A stretch of DNA of 64,000 nucleotides from Variovorax sp. ZS18.2.2 (lineage in GTDB: Bacteria > Pseudomonadota > Gammaproteobacteria > Burkholderiales > Burkholderiaceae_C): assembly GCF_024701975.1 (NCBI RefSeq), contig NZ_JANLNM010000001.1:1736001-1800000 (forward strand), in the 5' to 3' direction. The notes under the pieces are model-generated. The model did no database searches, had not been told where the DNA came from, and saw nothing but the letters and a program-made list of their open reading frames with translations. Shown here in pieces: positions 31,888 to 41,773 of the stretch. The translations under genes were made by a program, and so were the position numbers. Numbering within the stretch: position 1 is the first letter of the stretch; every line of letters begins with the position of its first letter.

Positions 31888-32244
31888 ATGGCCGGACAGA
31901 CCCCGACGACGACGCGTGACAAGACCACCCTCGACAAGACGCTTCAAAAAAGCGAAGAAGTCGCAGCCGACGTGCAACGGGCTTCGGACAACCTGGCCGT
32001 GGTGAGCACGGTGCTTGAGCAGGAACTGCCTGACGAAGTCCAGGTCGGCGAGGTAGCACAGGCGATCGAACACACGAGCCAGCTCGAGGAAAAGCTGGCC
32101 AAGTCAGCGGAAAAACTGGCCGAGGTGAATGCCGCGCTGAGCGAAGAGATCGAAAAGCGCCTCGAAGTGACCGCCGAACGCGACGAGAGCCAGGCGCTGG
32201 CCGAAAAGCTCAAGGCAAAGATCCGCGCCGACGGCGCGGACTGA
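31888..32244 (+). CDS. Hypothetical small coiled-coil protein
   Basis: 118 residues, no signal peptide or membrane helix. Nearly all helical, with heptad-like Glu/Lys/Leu/Ala patterns (EEKLAKSAEKLAEVNAALSE), so a coiled coil is likely. The ATG at 31888 follows an AAGGAG site. No family recognised. A stand-alone receiver protein gene lies 103 bp downstream. Confidence 0.75.
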   Translation: MAGQTPTTTRDKTTLDKTLQKSEEVAADVQRASDNLAVVSTVLEQELPDEVQVGEVAQAIEHTSQLEEKLAKSAEKLAEVNAALSEEIEKRLEVTAERDESQALAEKLKAKIRADGAD

Positions 32245-32347
32245 AGCAGCCCGAGAAGAACAACGTTCCCTCGGTCCGTCTCCCTTCTCCTACGCTGCGG
32301 CCGCGTTCAGCACGCTACGCTATTGGTTCTCAAAGCGAAACCAAGGC

Positions 32348-32737
32348 ATGGCCCTCATCACGTTCCTCGTCGAGGACAACAAGACCATCAGAGACAACCT
32401 GGTCCCTGCACTGGAGGATCTGGTCAACGGCCGGGTGGTCGGCTTTGCCGAGACCGAGTCGGATGCGCTGGCATGGCTGGCGGCCCATCCGAATGACTGG
32501 CAACTCCTGATCGTCGACCTGTTCCTGAAAGAAGGCTCCGGCCTCGGCGTGCTGGCCGGCTGCAAGGCCCGCTCGGCGGGCCAGCGGGTCGTGGTGCTGA
32601 GCAACTACGTGACCGTGGACATCCGGGCCCGCTGCGAAGCGCTGGGGGCCGACGCGGTGTTCGACAAGTCGCGCGATCTCGATGCCTTCATCGAGTACTG
32701 CAACACCGACCGCCCCTCGGGCCTCGCCACACTCTGA
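32348..32737 (+). CDS. Stand-alone response-regulator receiver domain protein
   Basis: 129 residues, one REC domain and no output domain. Acidic pocket VEDN (residues 8-11), phospho-acceptor Asp57 (LLIVDLF), Ser85 at the conserved Thr/Ser position (VVVLSN) and Lys107 (FDKS) are all present, so it should be phosphorylatable. No histidine kinase nearby. CheY-like or Spo0F-like relay is possible. Confidence 0.9.
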   Translation: MALITFLVEDNKTIRDNLVPALEDLVNGRVVGFAETESDALAWLAAHPNDWQLLIVDLFLKEGSGLGVLAGCKARSAGQRVVVLSNYVTVDIRARCEALGADAVFDKSRDLDAFIEYCNTDRPSGLATL

Positions 32738-32765
32738 CGACGCCTCAATCGCAGGGCATCATGAA

Positions 32766-32787
32766 AAAAGGGCCCGAAGGCCCTTTT
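32766..32787. terminator. Bidirectional terminator between receiver and livK-like genes
   Basis: Nine-bp arms AAAAGGGCC / GGCCCTTTT around a CGAA loop, with A-run and T-run on either side. It serves both convergent genes. Confidence 0.92.
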
Positions 32788-32833
32788 CTTTTTAGCAGAC
32801 AAGCCGCGCGACATGCGCGACTGCCAATGCGCT

Positions 32834-34042
32834 TCAGCGCACCACGGCGATCTGCGTGCGCACGCCACCCTTGTACGTGAACAAGGTCAGCGCGCCGTTC
32901 TTGATGTCGCCCTTTTCGTCGAAGGCGATCGGGCCGGTCACGCCCTTGTATTGCAGCTTGCCGATTTCGGGCAGGTACTTTTCCGGTTCCGACGAACCGG
33001 CCTTGACCATGGCTTCGGCCAGCACGTTGACCGCGTCATAGACGTACGGTGCATAGATCTGCACTTCGACGCCGTTCTTGGTCTTGAACCTGGCCTTGAA
33101 GTCTTCCAGCGGCTGCTTGAAATCGCCGTCGACACCGCCGGCTTCAGCGCAGACCACCATGTCTTCGCCGATGGCATCCCCAGCCAGCTTCGGCAGTTCG
33201 CCGGTGCACAGGCCGTCGCCGCCCATGAACTTGACGTTCAGGCCGAGTTGCTTGACCTGCTTGAGCATCGGGCCGCCGACGGCGTCCATGCCGCCGAAGA
33301 ACAGGACGTCGGGCTTGGCAGCCTTCAGCTTGGTCAGGATGGCGTTGAAGTCGGTCGACTTGTCGGTGGTGAACTCGTGGCCCACGATGGTGCCGCCTGC
33401 GGCCTTGGCGGCCTTCTCGAATTCTTCGGCAACGCCTTGGCCGTAAGCCGTGCGGTCGTCGATCACGGCGATGTTCTTGCCCTTGAGCGTGTCGACGGCG
33501 TACTTGCCGAGCGTGCCGCCCAGTTGCGTGTCATCGGCCACCACGCGGAACGTGGTCTTGAAGCCTTGGCGCGTGTACTTGGGGTTGGTTGCCGACGGCG
33601 AGACCTGCGGAATGCCGGCGTCGCTGTAGAGCTTGGAAGCGGGAATGGTGGTGCCCGAATTCAGGTGACCGACCACGCCGTTGACCTTTTCGTCGACCAG
33701 CTTCTGGGCAACGGCCGTGCCTTGCTTCGGATCGCCGGCATCGTCTTCAGGCACCAGCACGAACTTGGCAACCTTGTCGCCGATCTTGAGGCCCTTTGCA
33801 TTCAGGTCTTCGATGGCCATCTTGGCGCCGAACTCGTTGTCCTTGCCGAGGTGGGCAATGGGACCGCTGGTCGGGCCGACGTGACCGATCTTGACGACCA
33901 GTGCATCGGCAGGAGGTGCTGCGGGTGCGGGGGCGGCCGCCGTGGGCGCCGGCGTTGCAGCGGGTGCAGCAGCTTCTTCTTTCTTGCCGCAAGCCACCAG
34001 CGTGAGTGCAGCCAGTGCGACCGCAGTCCATTTCAATTGCAT
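32834..34042 (-). CDS. Branched-chain amino-acid-type ABC transporter binding lipoprotein (LivK-like)
   Basis: 402 residues. Signal peptide with lipobox LTLVAC|GKK (Cys ~17), an Ala/Pro-rich linker (~22-48), then a Peripla_BP_6 fold (VKIGHVGPTSGPIAHLGKDNEFGAKMAIEDLN). Binds Leu/Ile/Val or another small ligand in the periplasm. The ATG at 34042 was chosen for the signal peptide. No permease or ATPase gene is adjacent, so it is an orphan binding protein here. Upstream 34043-34179 holds no gene and probably the promoter. Confidence 0.92.
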   Translation of the reverse strand: MQLKWTAVALAALTLVACGKKEEAAAPAATPAPTAAAPAPAAPPADALVVKIGHVGPTSGPIAHLGKDNEFGAKMAIEDLNAKGLKIGDKVAKFVLVPEDDAGDPKQGTAVAQKLVDEKVNGVVGHLNSGTTIPASKLYSDAGIPQVSPSATNPKYTRQGFKTTFRVVADDTQLGGTLGKYAVDTLKGKNIAVIDDRTAYGQGVAEEFEKAAKAAGGTIVGHEFTTDKSTDFNAILTKLKAAKPDVLFFGGMDAVGGPMLKQVKQLGLNVKFMGGDGLCTGELPKLAGDAIGEDMVVCAEAGGVDGDFKQPLEDFKARFKTKNGVEVQIYAPYVYDAVNVLAEAMVKAGSSEPEKYLPEIGKLQYKGVTGPIAFDEKGDIKNGALTLFTYKGGVRTQIAVVR

Positions 34043-34179
34043 GGGAAACCTCCAGAACTTGGATGAGAACAATAAAAAACCGGTCGTGTGATCCGGGCGC
34101 GCAGACCTCGCAAGTTTCGCGCCGCAGACCAGCGGCACCCTCACGCCATTCCGACCTGCGGCGCAGTTTAGCCGAGGAT

Positions 34180-34575
34180 TTATGCGCCGGAAGCTGGCGT
34201 AGACCCTGTGTTTTCGGAGAGTTCGGCGGCCATGGATTCGATCACCAGCGCGCGCAGAACGGCCTCGATTTCACCGCGCAGGCGCGGCACCATGTCGTCG
34301 AGTTGCTGCTGGACGGCGGCGGACACCGCGTCGCTCAATCGCTCTTCGAGAGAGAGGTCGACGCGCTGCAGTACACGGTGCAGGAGCTGCTCTTCGAGGC
34401 TGACGATTTCGGCCTGCGTGAGCTGCGCCGCGGGTGGCAATGCGACCGCGCTGGCCGCATCGGGCTGTGGCACCGGCGCATCGGACGGCTCGGGGCTCGC
34501 GGGCTCCGCCGGGATATCGAGCACCGTGGTCAGGGTGGGGACGAAGCGGGGCGGCGTGCGCAGCGTGCTGGCCAT
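34180..34575 (-). CDS. Hypothetical protein downstream of holC
   Basis: 131 residues. Pro/Ala-rich first third (~20-50), then a helical segment (LTQAEIVSLEEQLLHRVLQRVDLSLEERLSD). The ATG begins 1 bp after the holC stop, so it is coupled to holC and pepA. No family recognised. Conserved position would support a link to polymerase or peptidase, but nothing in the sequence says so. Confidence 0.75.
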   Translation of the reverse strand: MASTLRTPPRFVPTLTTVLDIPAEPASPEPSDAPVPQPDAASAVALPPAAQLTQAEIVSLEEQLLHRVLQRVDLSLEERLSDAVSAAVQQQLDDMVPRLRGEIEAVLRALVIESMAAELSENTGSTPASGA

Positions 34576-34576
34576 A

Positions 34577-35020
34577 TCAGGAAGCGCTCCTTGCGAAGTC
34601 GTGCGGCTGGATGGTGTAGCCGCGGTCGGCGTAATGGCGCCAGCGCGAGCGGCCGATCTGCCGGTCGTTGGGCTCGTCGCTCACGATGTCGATCAGCCGC
34701 TCGAAGCGCTCGAACCCGGCGGGCACTTCCAGGCCCAGGTTCACCAGCATCTCGCGGTGCGGCAGCGATGCCGCATCGGCGCCCTCCGAAGAAAGGATCA
34801 CAGGCGAACGGGCCACCACGTGGGCTTGCGCATCGCCGCGGCAGTGCGCGACGAAGTCGACGGGCGACAGTTGCCAGAGCGCGGCATCGACCGCGTCGAG
34901 CGCCTCTGCATCGCCGACGACCACCACCCGCAGCCCGCGCGCATTCACCGCCTTGCGAACGAGCCGGCAAGCGTAGTTCAGCTTGTCGGGCGCGTTGAAG
35001 TGGAAGCCGATTTCCGTCAC
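34577..35020 (-). CDS. holC: DNA polymerase III chi subunit
   Basis: 147 residues. Links the clamp loader to SSB. HolC pattern: TEIGFHFN at the start, [10 protein letters not shown], the conserved RFERLIDIV near 107, and [16 protein letters not shown] at the end. The GTG start overlaps the pepA stop (GTGA). pepA-holC adjacency is widely conserved in proteobacteria. Confidence 0.93.
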   Translation of the reverse strand: MTEIGFHFNAPDKLNYACRLVRKAVNARGLRVVVVGDAEALDAVDAALWQLSPVDFVAHCRGDAQAHVVARSPVILSSEGADAASLPHREMLVNLGLEVPAGFERFERLIDIVSDEPNDRQIGRSRWRHYADRGYTIQPHDFARSAS

Positions 35021-36537
35021 TTCGGGGACCGGGCCTTGCGTGCCGAGGCCTTGGGCTCCGTCTTGGCTTTGACCTTGGGCGTCGCGGTGGCGGCCTTGTC
35101 GGCCGCGCGGGTCGTCAGGTAGGACACCAGCAGCCCCACGGGTCGGCCCGTCGAGCCCTTGGCGGCCCCGCTCTTCCAGGCGGTGCCTGCGATGTCCAGG
35201 TGCGCCCAGGGGAAGTCGCCGACAAAGCGCTGCAGGAACTTCGCCGCGACGACCGCACCGCCGGCACGCCCGCCGATGTTGGCCACGTCGGCGAAGTTGC
35301 TCTTGAGGCCTTCGGCGTACTCGTCGTCCAGCGGCAGGCGCCAGCAGCGATCCTGCGATTGCTCGCCGGCCGCCTGGAGCGCCGCGGCCAGCGGCTCGTC
35401 GCTCGCGAACATGCCGCTGCGCACACCACCGAGCGCGATCACGCAGGCCCCGGTGAGCGTGGCAATGTCGATCACCGCGGCCGGTTCGAAGCGCTTGGCA
35501 TAGGTCAGCGCATCGCACAGGATGAGCCGGCCCTCGGCGTCGGTGTTGAGCACCTCGATGGTCTGCCCGCTCATGCTGGTGACCACGTCGCCGGGCTTGA
35601 CGGCCTTGCCATCGTTCATGTTCTCGCACGAGGGGATGAGGCCGACCACGTTGATCGCCGGCTGGATCTCGCCGAGCGCGCGGAAGGTGCCCAGCACGCT
35701 CGCGGCGCCGCACATGTCGAACTTCATCTCGTCCATCTCGGCCGCGGGCTTGAGCGAAACGCCGCCGGTGTCGAAGGTGATGCCCTTGCCAATCAGCACC
35801 ACCGGCGCCTGGTCCTTGGGCGCACCCTGGTAGCGCAGCACGATGAAGCGCAGCGGTTCGGCCGAGCCCTGCGCCACCGCGGCGAAGGAGCCCATGCCCA
35901 GCTTCTCGACTTCCTTGGGCCCGAGCACCTCGCACTTGATGTTGTCGAGCTTGGCCAGCCCCTTGGCGGCTTCGGCCAGCAGCGTGGGCGTGGCGTGGTT
36001 GGCGGGGCGGTTGCCCCACTCCTTGGCCAGCTCGATGCCCAGCACGGTGGCGCGGGCCTCGTCGAAGGCCTTTCCAGCGCCGGCTGCATCGGCCACGCCG
36101 ATGGTCAGGTGGCGGATGCTGCGCGCCTCGGCCTTCGACTTGGTGGTCGTGTAGACATAGCTGGCATCGGCCGCGGCCGAGACGGCACTGGCCACTGCGG
36201 CGCCGTCGGCCGGCTGGGCAAAGACGACAACGGCCCGCTTGGGCCGATGCACCTTGGCCGCGTTGACCGCCGCGATCACGCCGCTGCGCACCGACGCGGG
36301 CTTGCCGTCGCCGATGGCCGCGAGCACGACGCGGGAGGCCACGACGTCGTCGGGACGGTAGAGTGAGAGGAGCTTGCCGGCCTTGTCGGGCAGGTCGCCG
36401 GCCTTGCGGGCGCTGGCGGCCAGCACGGAAAGTGAGTCTTTGGAGGTGAGGGCCGCGCTGCCGACGAGCACGATGAGGACGTCGGATTTTTCGGCCGCGG
36501 CCTGGGCGATGGTGAGGGGCTTGAGTTGAAAGTCCAT
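35017..36537 (-). CDS. pepA: Leucyl (cytosol) aminopeptidase PepA
   Basis: 506 residues. M17 metallo-aminopeptidase. Catalytic domain with the signature [14 protein letters not shown] and the metal-binding lysine/aspartate block [19 protein letters not shown]. PepA can also act as a DNA-binding protein in E. coli. It has a Lys/Ala-rich C-terminal tail of about 25 residues. Divergent from lptF with only 21 bp between start codons. Confidence 0.96.
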   Translation of the reverse strand: MDFQLKPLTIAQAAAEKSDVLIVLVGSAALTSKDSLSVLAASARKAGDLPDKAGKLLSLYRPDDVVASRVVLAAIGDGKPASVRSGVIAAVNAAKVHRPKRAVVVFAQPADGAAVASAVSAAADASYVYTTTKSKAEARSIRHLTIGVADAAGAGKAFDEARATVLGIELAKEWGNRPANHATPTLLAEAAKGLAKLDNIKCEVLGPKEVEKLGMGSFAAVAQGSAEPLRFIVLRYQGAPKDQAPVVLIGKGITFDTGGVSLKPAAEMDEMKFDMCGAASVLGTFRALGEIQPAINVVGLIPSCENMNDGKAVKPGDVVTSMSGQTIEVLNTDAEGRLILCDALTYAKRFEPAAVIDIATLTGACVIALGGVRSGMFASDEPLAAALQAAGEQSQDRCWRLPLDDEYAEGLKSNFADVANIGGRAGGAVVAAKFLQRFVGDFPWAHLDIAGTAWKSGAAKGSTGRPVGLLVSYLTTRAADKAATATPKVKAKTEPKASARKARSPK

Positions 36538-36558
36538 AATCCTTTTTTTCCTCGAACG

Positions 36559-37704
36559 ATGTTATTCCATTCTTCCCTACGCAAGGAGCTGTCGCGCAGC
36601 TTCGGAGCGACCCTCGTGGTTCTGGTCACCATCGTGATGACCATGATGCTCATCCGTACCCTCGGGCTCGCGTCCAAGGGCAGTGTGAATCCGGCCGATG
36701 TCTTCATCGTCATGGCGTACACGGTGCTGGGCTACATGCCGACCATCCTGAGCCTGAGCCTTTTCATCGCCATCGTTGGCACCCTCTCGCGCATGTACCG
36801 GGACAGCGAAATGGTGATCTGGTTCTCCAGCGGCCGGGGACTCACCGATTTCGTCGAGCCGCTGTTTCGCTTCGCCTGGCCGGTGCTGATCCTGATCGCT
36901 GCGATGGCGCTGGTGGGCTGGCCCTGGGCCAACTCGCAGACCATCGGCATGCGTCAGCAGTACGAGCAGCGCAGCGACGTCGAACGCGTCACGCCCGGCG
37001 AATTCCGTGAGTCGTCGGGCCGGATGCGCGTCTTCTTCATCGACAAGGACACGCCGGACGGCGCCACCGCCACCAACGTCTTCATCTGGGCGATCGAGCG
37101 CGGCCTGCAGATCACCACCTCGGCGCGCAGTGGCCGCATCGAGGACGTGGGCCCCAACCGCTTCCTGATGCTGAGCAACGGCCAGCGCCTGGAGCGCCCG
37201 CTGCTGCCGACATCGGGCCTCAAGATCAGCGAGTTCAAGACCTACGGCACCCGCGCCGGCGGCAGCTCCGACGCCACCGCCAACACCACGCCGCCGCGCG
37301 CCCGCACCACCCTGTCGCTGCTGCGCGACCGCAGCAGCGCGAGCCTGGGCGAGCTGGGCTGGCGCATCGGCATGCTGCTGGCCGCCATCAACTTCGTGCT
37401 GCTGGCGCTGACTGTCTCGAGCGTCAATCCGCGCGTGGGACGCAGCGGCAACCTGCTGTTCGCGCTGTTCGCGTTCGTCATCTACTACAACCTGCTGAAC
37501 CTCGGCCAGAGCTGGGTCAGCTCCGGTCGCTACGGCATGGGCAGCTTCATGCTCCTGCTGCACGGTGGGGTCTTCCTCATCGGTACGACGTGGCTGATGC
37601 TGCGTAACAACAACTGGGGGCAGCGAAAGAAACACGCACGCGTGATCGCCGGCGGCCTGCCGACCCCGCAGCCACAGCCCCCAAAGATCGATCCCATTTC
37701 GTGA
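36559..37704 (+). CDS. lptF: LPS export ABC transporter permease LptF
   Basis: 381 residues. With LptG forms the membrane part of the LptB2FG complex that extracts LPS from the inner membrane. Helices near the N-terminus ([18 protein letters not shown] and two more), a large periplasmic beta-jellyroll (~130-270), then C-terminal helices. The ATG at 36559 matches the LptF start [15 protein letters not shown]. It overlaps lptG by 4 nt. Confidence 0.96.
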   Translation: MLFHSSLRKELSRSFGATLVVLVTIVMTMMLIRTLGLASKGSVNPADVFIVMAYTVLGYMPTILSLSLFIAIVGTLSRMYRDSEMVIWFSSGRGLTDFVEPLFRFAWPVLILIAAMALVGWPWANSQTIGMRQQYEQRSDVERVTPGEFRESSGRMRVFFIDKDTPDGATATNVFIWAIERGLQITTSARSGRIEDVGPNRFLMLSNGQRLERPLLPTSGLKISEFKTYGTRAGGSSDATANTTPPRARTTLSLLRDRSSASLGELGWRIGMLLAAINFVLLALTVSSVNPRVGRSGNLLFALFAFVIYYNLLNLGQSWVSSGRYGMGSFMLLLHGGVFLIGTTWLMLRNNNWGQRKKHARVIAGGLPTPQPQPPKIDPIS

Positions 37705-38810
37705 AAACCATAAGACGCCTGATCTACGTCGAGGCACTGAAGGCGGTGGCCTTCGTGACGCTCGGCTTCCTGAGCCTGTTCTTCTTCTTCGACTTCGTCG
37801 ACGAGCTGCAATCCGTAGGCAAGCCCGAAAGCCTCGCCTATGGGCCGATGCAGGCGCTGATCTACGTGGCTCTGCTGATTCCCAGCCACCTCTACGAGCT
37901 GCTGCCGATCACCGTGCTGATCGGCTGCATCTTCGTGATGGCGCGCCTCGCGCAGAGCTCCGAATACACCATTCTGCGCACCAGCGGCCTGGGCCCGTGG
38001 CGCGCGTTGCGCACGCTGCTGCTGCTCGGTCTGGGCTTCGTCATCCTGACCTTCGCCGTGGGCGACTACATCGCGCCGCTGTCGGGGCGCACCGGCCAGC
38101 TGTTCAAGTCGCGCTACCAGGCCCCCTACACGCTGGTGGGCAACACCGGCGCCTGGCTCAAGGAGAAGCGCGACAACATCTCCTATGCGGTGAACGTGCT
38201 GTCGATCTCGCGCGACGGCACGCTGCAGAACGCGCGTATCTTCGAATTCGATGCCAACGGCTATGTGAGCAAGCAGTTGGTCGCCAAGTCCGCCCGCATC
38301 CTTGACGGGCACTGGGCGCTGGCGGACGTCGAGAAGCAGGACTACGACACGCGCAGCGCCGCCGACAAGGCCCGCATCGTCACCACCGAAATCCCGAAGA
38401 TGGACTGGCCCACTTCGCTCACCGCCGAAATGGTGTCCGTGGCGCTGCTGCGGCCGGACCGCATGAGCACGATCGACCTGTTCGACTACATCCGCCACCT
38501 GGATGCCAACGGCCAGACCGCGCAGCGCTACGAGATCGAGTTCTGGCGCAAGGTGTTCTATCCGCTCTCGTGCCTGGTGATGGTGGTGCTCGCCCTGCCC
38601 TTCGCCTACCTGCACTTCCGTCAGGCCGGCATCACGACCTACGTGTTCGGCGGCGTGATGATCGGCATCAGCTTCTTCCTGCTGAACAACGTGTTCGGCT
38701 ACCTCGGCAACCTCAGCAACTGGTCGCCGTGGCTTACGGCGGCGGCGCCGGGGCTCATCTACTCGGTGATGTCGTTGACGGCCTTCAGCTGGCTGGTTCT
38801 TCGAAGATGA
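37701..38810 (+). CDS. lptG: LPS export ABC transporter permease LptG
   Basis: 369 residues from a GTG overlapping the lptF stop (GTGA). Six helices and a periplasmic domain as in LptF; motifs RRLIYVEALKAVAFV at the start and FWRKVFYPLSCLVMVVLALPFA near 285. Completes LptB2FG with LptB encoded elsewhere. Confidence 0.96.
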   Translation: MKTIRRLIYVEALKAVAFVTLGFLSLFFFFDFVDELQSVGKPESLAYGPMQALIYVALLIPSHLYELLPITVLIGCIFVMARLAQSSEYTILRTSGLGPWRALRTLLLLGLGFVILTFAVGDYIAPLSGRTGQLFKSRYQAPYTLVGNTGAWLKEKRDNISYAVNVLSISRDGTLQNARIFEFDANGYVSKQLVAKSARILDGHWALADVEKQDYDTRSAADKARIVTTEIPKMDWPTSLTAEMVSVALLRPDRMSTIDLFDYIRHLDANGQTAQRYEIEFWRKVFYPLSCLVMVVLALPFAYLHFRQAGITTYVFGGVMIGISFFLLNNVFGYLGNLSNWSPWLTAAAPGLIYSVMSLTAFSWLVLRR

Positions 38811-39184
38811 CCATGGCCGCCGGGATGCGCGGCATCGTGCTGCTGGCGCACGGCTCGCGCGACGAGCGCTGGCGCGAGCCCATCGAGGCGGTGGCTGCGC
38901 GGGTCCTGCAGGACGACCCCGCGGCCCGCGTCGTGTGCGCATACATGGAGCTGGCCACGCCAGATATTCATTCGGCCGCGGCAGGCCTGATTGCCGGCGG
39001 CGCCACCGCCATCCGCGTCGTTCCCCTGTTCCTCGGCATGGGCAAGCACGCCCGCGAAGACCTGCCGCTGCAGCTCGACACCCTCCGCAAGACCTGGCCG
39101 CAGGTCGATTTCTCGCTCGCCCGCATCGTGGGCGAGGAGCCCGAACTGGTCGAATTGCTGGCCAGAATTGCGGTCAAATCCTGA
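38807..39184 (+). CDS. cbiX: Sirohydrochlorin chelatase, short CbiX type
   Basis: 125 residues, one CbiX domain. Inserts Fe or Co into sirohydrochlorin. Metal-binding/catalytic histidines are visible in GIVLLAHGSRDERW and PLFLGMGKHAREDLP. The ATG overlaps lptG (ATGA). With cysB next door it most likely serves sirohaem for sulfite reductase. Confidence 0.9.
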   Translation: MTMAAGMRGIVLLAHGSRDERWREPIEAVAARVLQDDPAARVVCAYMELATPDIHSAAAGLIAGGATAIRVVPLFLGMGKHAREDLPLQLDTLRKTWPQVDFSLARIVGEEPELVELLARIAVKS

Positions 39185-39213
39185 GATCCGGCAATTTCGA
39201 TAGATTGAGAAGG

Positions 39214-39242
39214 CATAATGAATTCCGCAATAAGACGGAATT
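39214..39242 (+). promoter_or_regulatory. cysB promoter with inverted repeat at the predicted start site
   Basis: CATAAT (39214-39219) is a likely -10. It is followed by inverted arms AATTCCG (39221-39227) and CGGAATT (39236-39242) spaced by 8 nt, ending 4 nt before the cysB ATG. That is where an autoregulatory LysR-type site would block transcription. Function inferred. Confidence 0.45.
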
Positions 39243-39246
39243 TGAT

Positions 39247-40188
39247 ATGAATCTGCACCAATTCAAGTTTGTTCAGGAAGCCGTGCGGCGCAACCTGAAC
39301 CTCACCGAGGCCGCCAAGGCGCTCCACACCTCGCAGCCTGGCGTCTCCAAGGCGATCATCGAACTCGAGGAAGAGCTGGGCGTCGAGATCTTCGCGCGCC
39401 ACGGCAAGCGCCTCAAACGCGTGACCGAGCCAGGCCAGCATGTCATCGCCAGCATCGAGCTCATCATGCGCGAGGTGGGCAACCTCAAGCGCATCGGTGA
39501 ACAGTTCAGCGCGCAGGACAGCGGCACCCTCTCGATCGCAACCACCCACACGCAGGCGCGCTACGTGCTGCCGGTGCCCGTGGCCAACCTGCGCGAGGCG
39601 TACCCGAAGGTCAACGTGAGTCTGCACCAGGGCTCGCCCGACCAGGTGGCGCGCATGGTGATCGACGAAATCGCCGAGATCGGCATCGCCACCGAATCGC
39701 TCGACGGCTATGCCGAACTCGTGACCCTGCCCTGCTACGAATGGCAGCACGTGCTGGTGCTGCCCAAGGACCATCCGCTGGCCGGCAAGGAGCGCATCTC
39801 GCTCGAAGACCTGGCGCTCGAGCCGATCATCACCTACCACCCGTCGTTCACCGGCCGCACGCGCATCGACCACGCCTTCGCGCAGAAGAAGCTCACACCG
39901 CGCATCGCGCTCGAAGCGATCGACTCCGACGTGATCAAGACCTACGTGCGCCTGGGCCTGGGCGTGGGCATCGTGGCCGAGATGGCGGTGCGCGACGAGT
40001 CGAACGCCGACCTCGTGGTGCGTCCGATGGGCCATGTGTTCGGCCAGAATATTGCCCGTGTCGCGTTCAAGCGCAGCGCGTATCTGCGCAATTTCGTCTT
40101 CAAGTTCGCCGAGCTGCTGAGCGACCGGCTCGACCGCAACCTGATCGCCAAGGCCCTGAGCGGCCATCAACAAGACTACGAACTATGA
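39247..40188 (+). CDS. cysB: LysR-family regulator CysB
   Basis: 313 residues. N-terminal winged HTH (NLTEAAKALHTSQPGVSKAI) and C-terminal effector domain (~90-290) with CysB-type residues (THTQARYVLP, HQGSPDQVARMV). In enterobacteria CysB activates sulfate assimilation and senses O- or N-acetylserine. Followed by an aminotransferase gene with ATGA overlap. Confidence 0.93.
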   Translation: MNLHQFKFVQEAVRRNLNLTEAAKALHTSQPGVSKAIIELEEELGVEIFARHGKRLKRVTEPGQHVIASIELIMREVGNLKRIGEQFSAQDSGTLSIATTHTQARYVLPVPVANLREAYPKVNVSLHQGSPDQVARMVIDEIAEIGIATESLDGYAELVTLPCYEWQHVLVLPKDHPLAGKERISLEDLALEPIITYHPSFTGRTRIDHAFAQKKLTPRIALEAIDSDVIKTYVRLGLGVGIVAEMAVRDESNADLVVRPMGHVFGQNIARVAFKRSAYLRNFVFKFAELLSDRLDRNLIAKALSGHQQDYEL

Positions 40189-41357
40189 GTACTGTGCTTT
40201 CCCCACGCACGCCCGAAATCACCACCAAACTGCCGGCTGTCGGCACCACCATCTTCACGGTCATGTCGGCGCTGGCCGCCGAGAAGAACGCGGTCAACCT
40301 CGGGCAGGGCTTTCCGGATTTCCACTGCGATCCGAAGCTGCTCGAAGACGTGACGGCCGCCATGGCCGCCGGCCACAACCAGTACCCGCCGATGCCGGGC
40401 ATTCCCGCGCTGCGCGATGCCATCGCCGCCAAGATTTCCGCGCTCTACGGCCACAGCTACAGCGCCGCCACCGAGATCACCGTCACCGCGGGCGCAACGC
40501 AGGCCATCATCACCGCCATCCTGGCCATCGTGCGGCCCGGCGACGAGGTGATCGTGCTGGAGCCCTGCTACGACAGCTACGTGCCCAACATCGAACTGGC
40601 CGGCGGCAGCGTGGTGCGCGTGCCGCTCGTGCCGGGCACCTTCCGCCCCGACTTCGACAAGATCGCCGCGGCGATGAGCCCGCGCACCCGCGCGATCATC
40701 ATCAACACGCCGCACAACCCGAGCGCCACGGTCTGGACCGCGGCCGAGATGCGCAAGCTCGAAGAGCTGCTCGCTGCGACCGACGTGTTCGTGATCGCCG
40801 ACGAGGTCTACGAGCACATGGTGTTCGACGCCGCACGCCACGAAAGCGCGGCCCGCTTCCCGGGCCTTGCGGCGCGCAGCTTCATCGTCAGCAGCTTCGG
40901 CAAGACCTACCACGTGACCGGCTGGAAGGTCGGCTACGTGGCCGCCCCCGCGCCGCTGATGGCCGAGTTCCGCAAGGTGCACCAGTTCAACGTGTTCACC
41001 GTCAACACGCCGATGCAGCACGCGCTCGCGCAGTACATGGCCGAGCCGAAGCCGTATCTCGAACTGCCGGCGTTCTACCAGCGCAAGCGCGACCTGTTCG
41101 CCGCGGGCCTGGCCGAGAAGACGCGCTTCAAGCTGCTGCGCAGCGAAGGCAGCTACTTCCAGTGCGTCGACATCTCGGCCGTGAGCGATCTCTCCGAAGC
41201 CGACTTCTGCCTGTGGCTCACCGGCGAAATTGGCGTGGCGGCGATTCCGCTGTCGGCGTTCTACGGCAACGGCTTCGACCAGCGCGTGGTGCGCTTCTGC
41301 TTCGCCAAGAAGGACGAGACGCTGATCGCGGCGCTGGACCGGCTCGCGAAGCTCTGA
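40185..41357 (+). CDS. Methionine/aromatic aminotransferase (YbdL-like)
   Basis: 390 residues. Class I PLP aminotransferase; PLP lysine in SSFGKTYHVTGWKVGY, substrate-binding NTPHNPSA and NLGQGFPDFHCDP at the N-terminus. The sequence is closest in style to E. coli YbdL, which prefers methionine and uses 2-oxo-acids. Its coupling to cysB fits a role in methionine recycling. Exact substrate unproved. Confidence 0.9.
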   Translation: MSTVLSPRTPEITTKLPAVGTTIFTVMSALAAEKNAVNLGQGFPDFHCDPKLLEDVTAAMAAGHNQYPPMPGIPALRDAIAAKISALYGHSYSAATEITVTAGATQAIITAILAIVRPGDEVIVLEPCYDSYVPNIELAGGSVVRVPLVPGTFRPDFDKIAAAMSPRTRAIIINTPHNPSATVWTAAEMRKLEELLAATDVFVIADEVYEHMVFDAARHESAARFPGLAARSFIVSSFGKTYHVTGWKVGYVAAPAPLMAEFRKVHQFNVFTVNTPMQHALAQYMAEPKPYLELPAFYQRKRDLFAAGLAEKTRFKLLRSEGSYFQCVDISAVSDLSEADFCLWLTGEIGVAAIPLSAFYGNGFDQRVVRFCFAKKDETLIAALDRLAKL

Positions 41358-41385
41358 CGCCGGCACGATCCGTCCGGACGCAGCC

Positions 41386-41760
41386 ATGACGATGAACCGG
41401 CCGCGCTGGATCCTGCTGGTGCTGGGCCTCTCGTTCCTCGTGGTCGGCGTGGCCGACGCCTTCGTGCCGCCGCTTCGCGGCAAGGACTACAGCGTGCTCG
41501 ACGTGGTGCATGCGTTCCTGATCTCGGCGCTCTGCTACACGTGGTGCCGCGCCGAGGGCCTGGCGCGCGGCGTGATCCCGCCGGGCCGTTCGGCGCTGCT
41601 CGCAGGTGTCTTTCCGCTGCTGGGCATTCCGGTCTATTTCTTTCGCACGCGCCCCTGGCGACGGGCGCTGGTGTCCACGCTGGGGGCCGCAGGCTTCCTG
41701 GTCGTTGGCTTGCTGCTCGCGGCAGGCGGCACCCTGTTGACCGAGTCGGTGCGGGCCTGA
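41386..41760 (+). CDS. Hypothetical membrane protein, three helices
   Basis: 124 residues with hydrophobic segments at ~9-25, ~40-52 and ~95-115 and basic loops (RARP/RTRPWRR). Starts 28 bp after the aminotransferase and 13 bp before the next membrane protein gene. No family recognised. Confidence 0.75.
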   Translation: MTMNRPRWILLVLGLSFLVVGVADAFVPPLRGKDYSVLDVVHAFLISALCYTWCRAEGLARGVIPPGRSALLAGVFPLLGIPVYFFRTRPWRRALVSTLGAAGFLVVGLLLAAGGTLLTESVRA

Positions 41761-41773
41761 GAGGATCGCTGGC

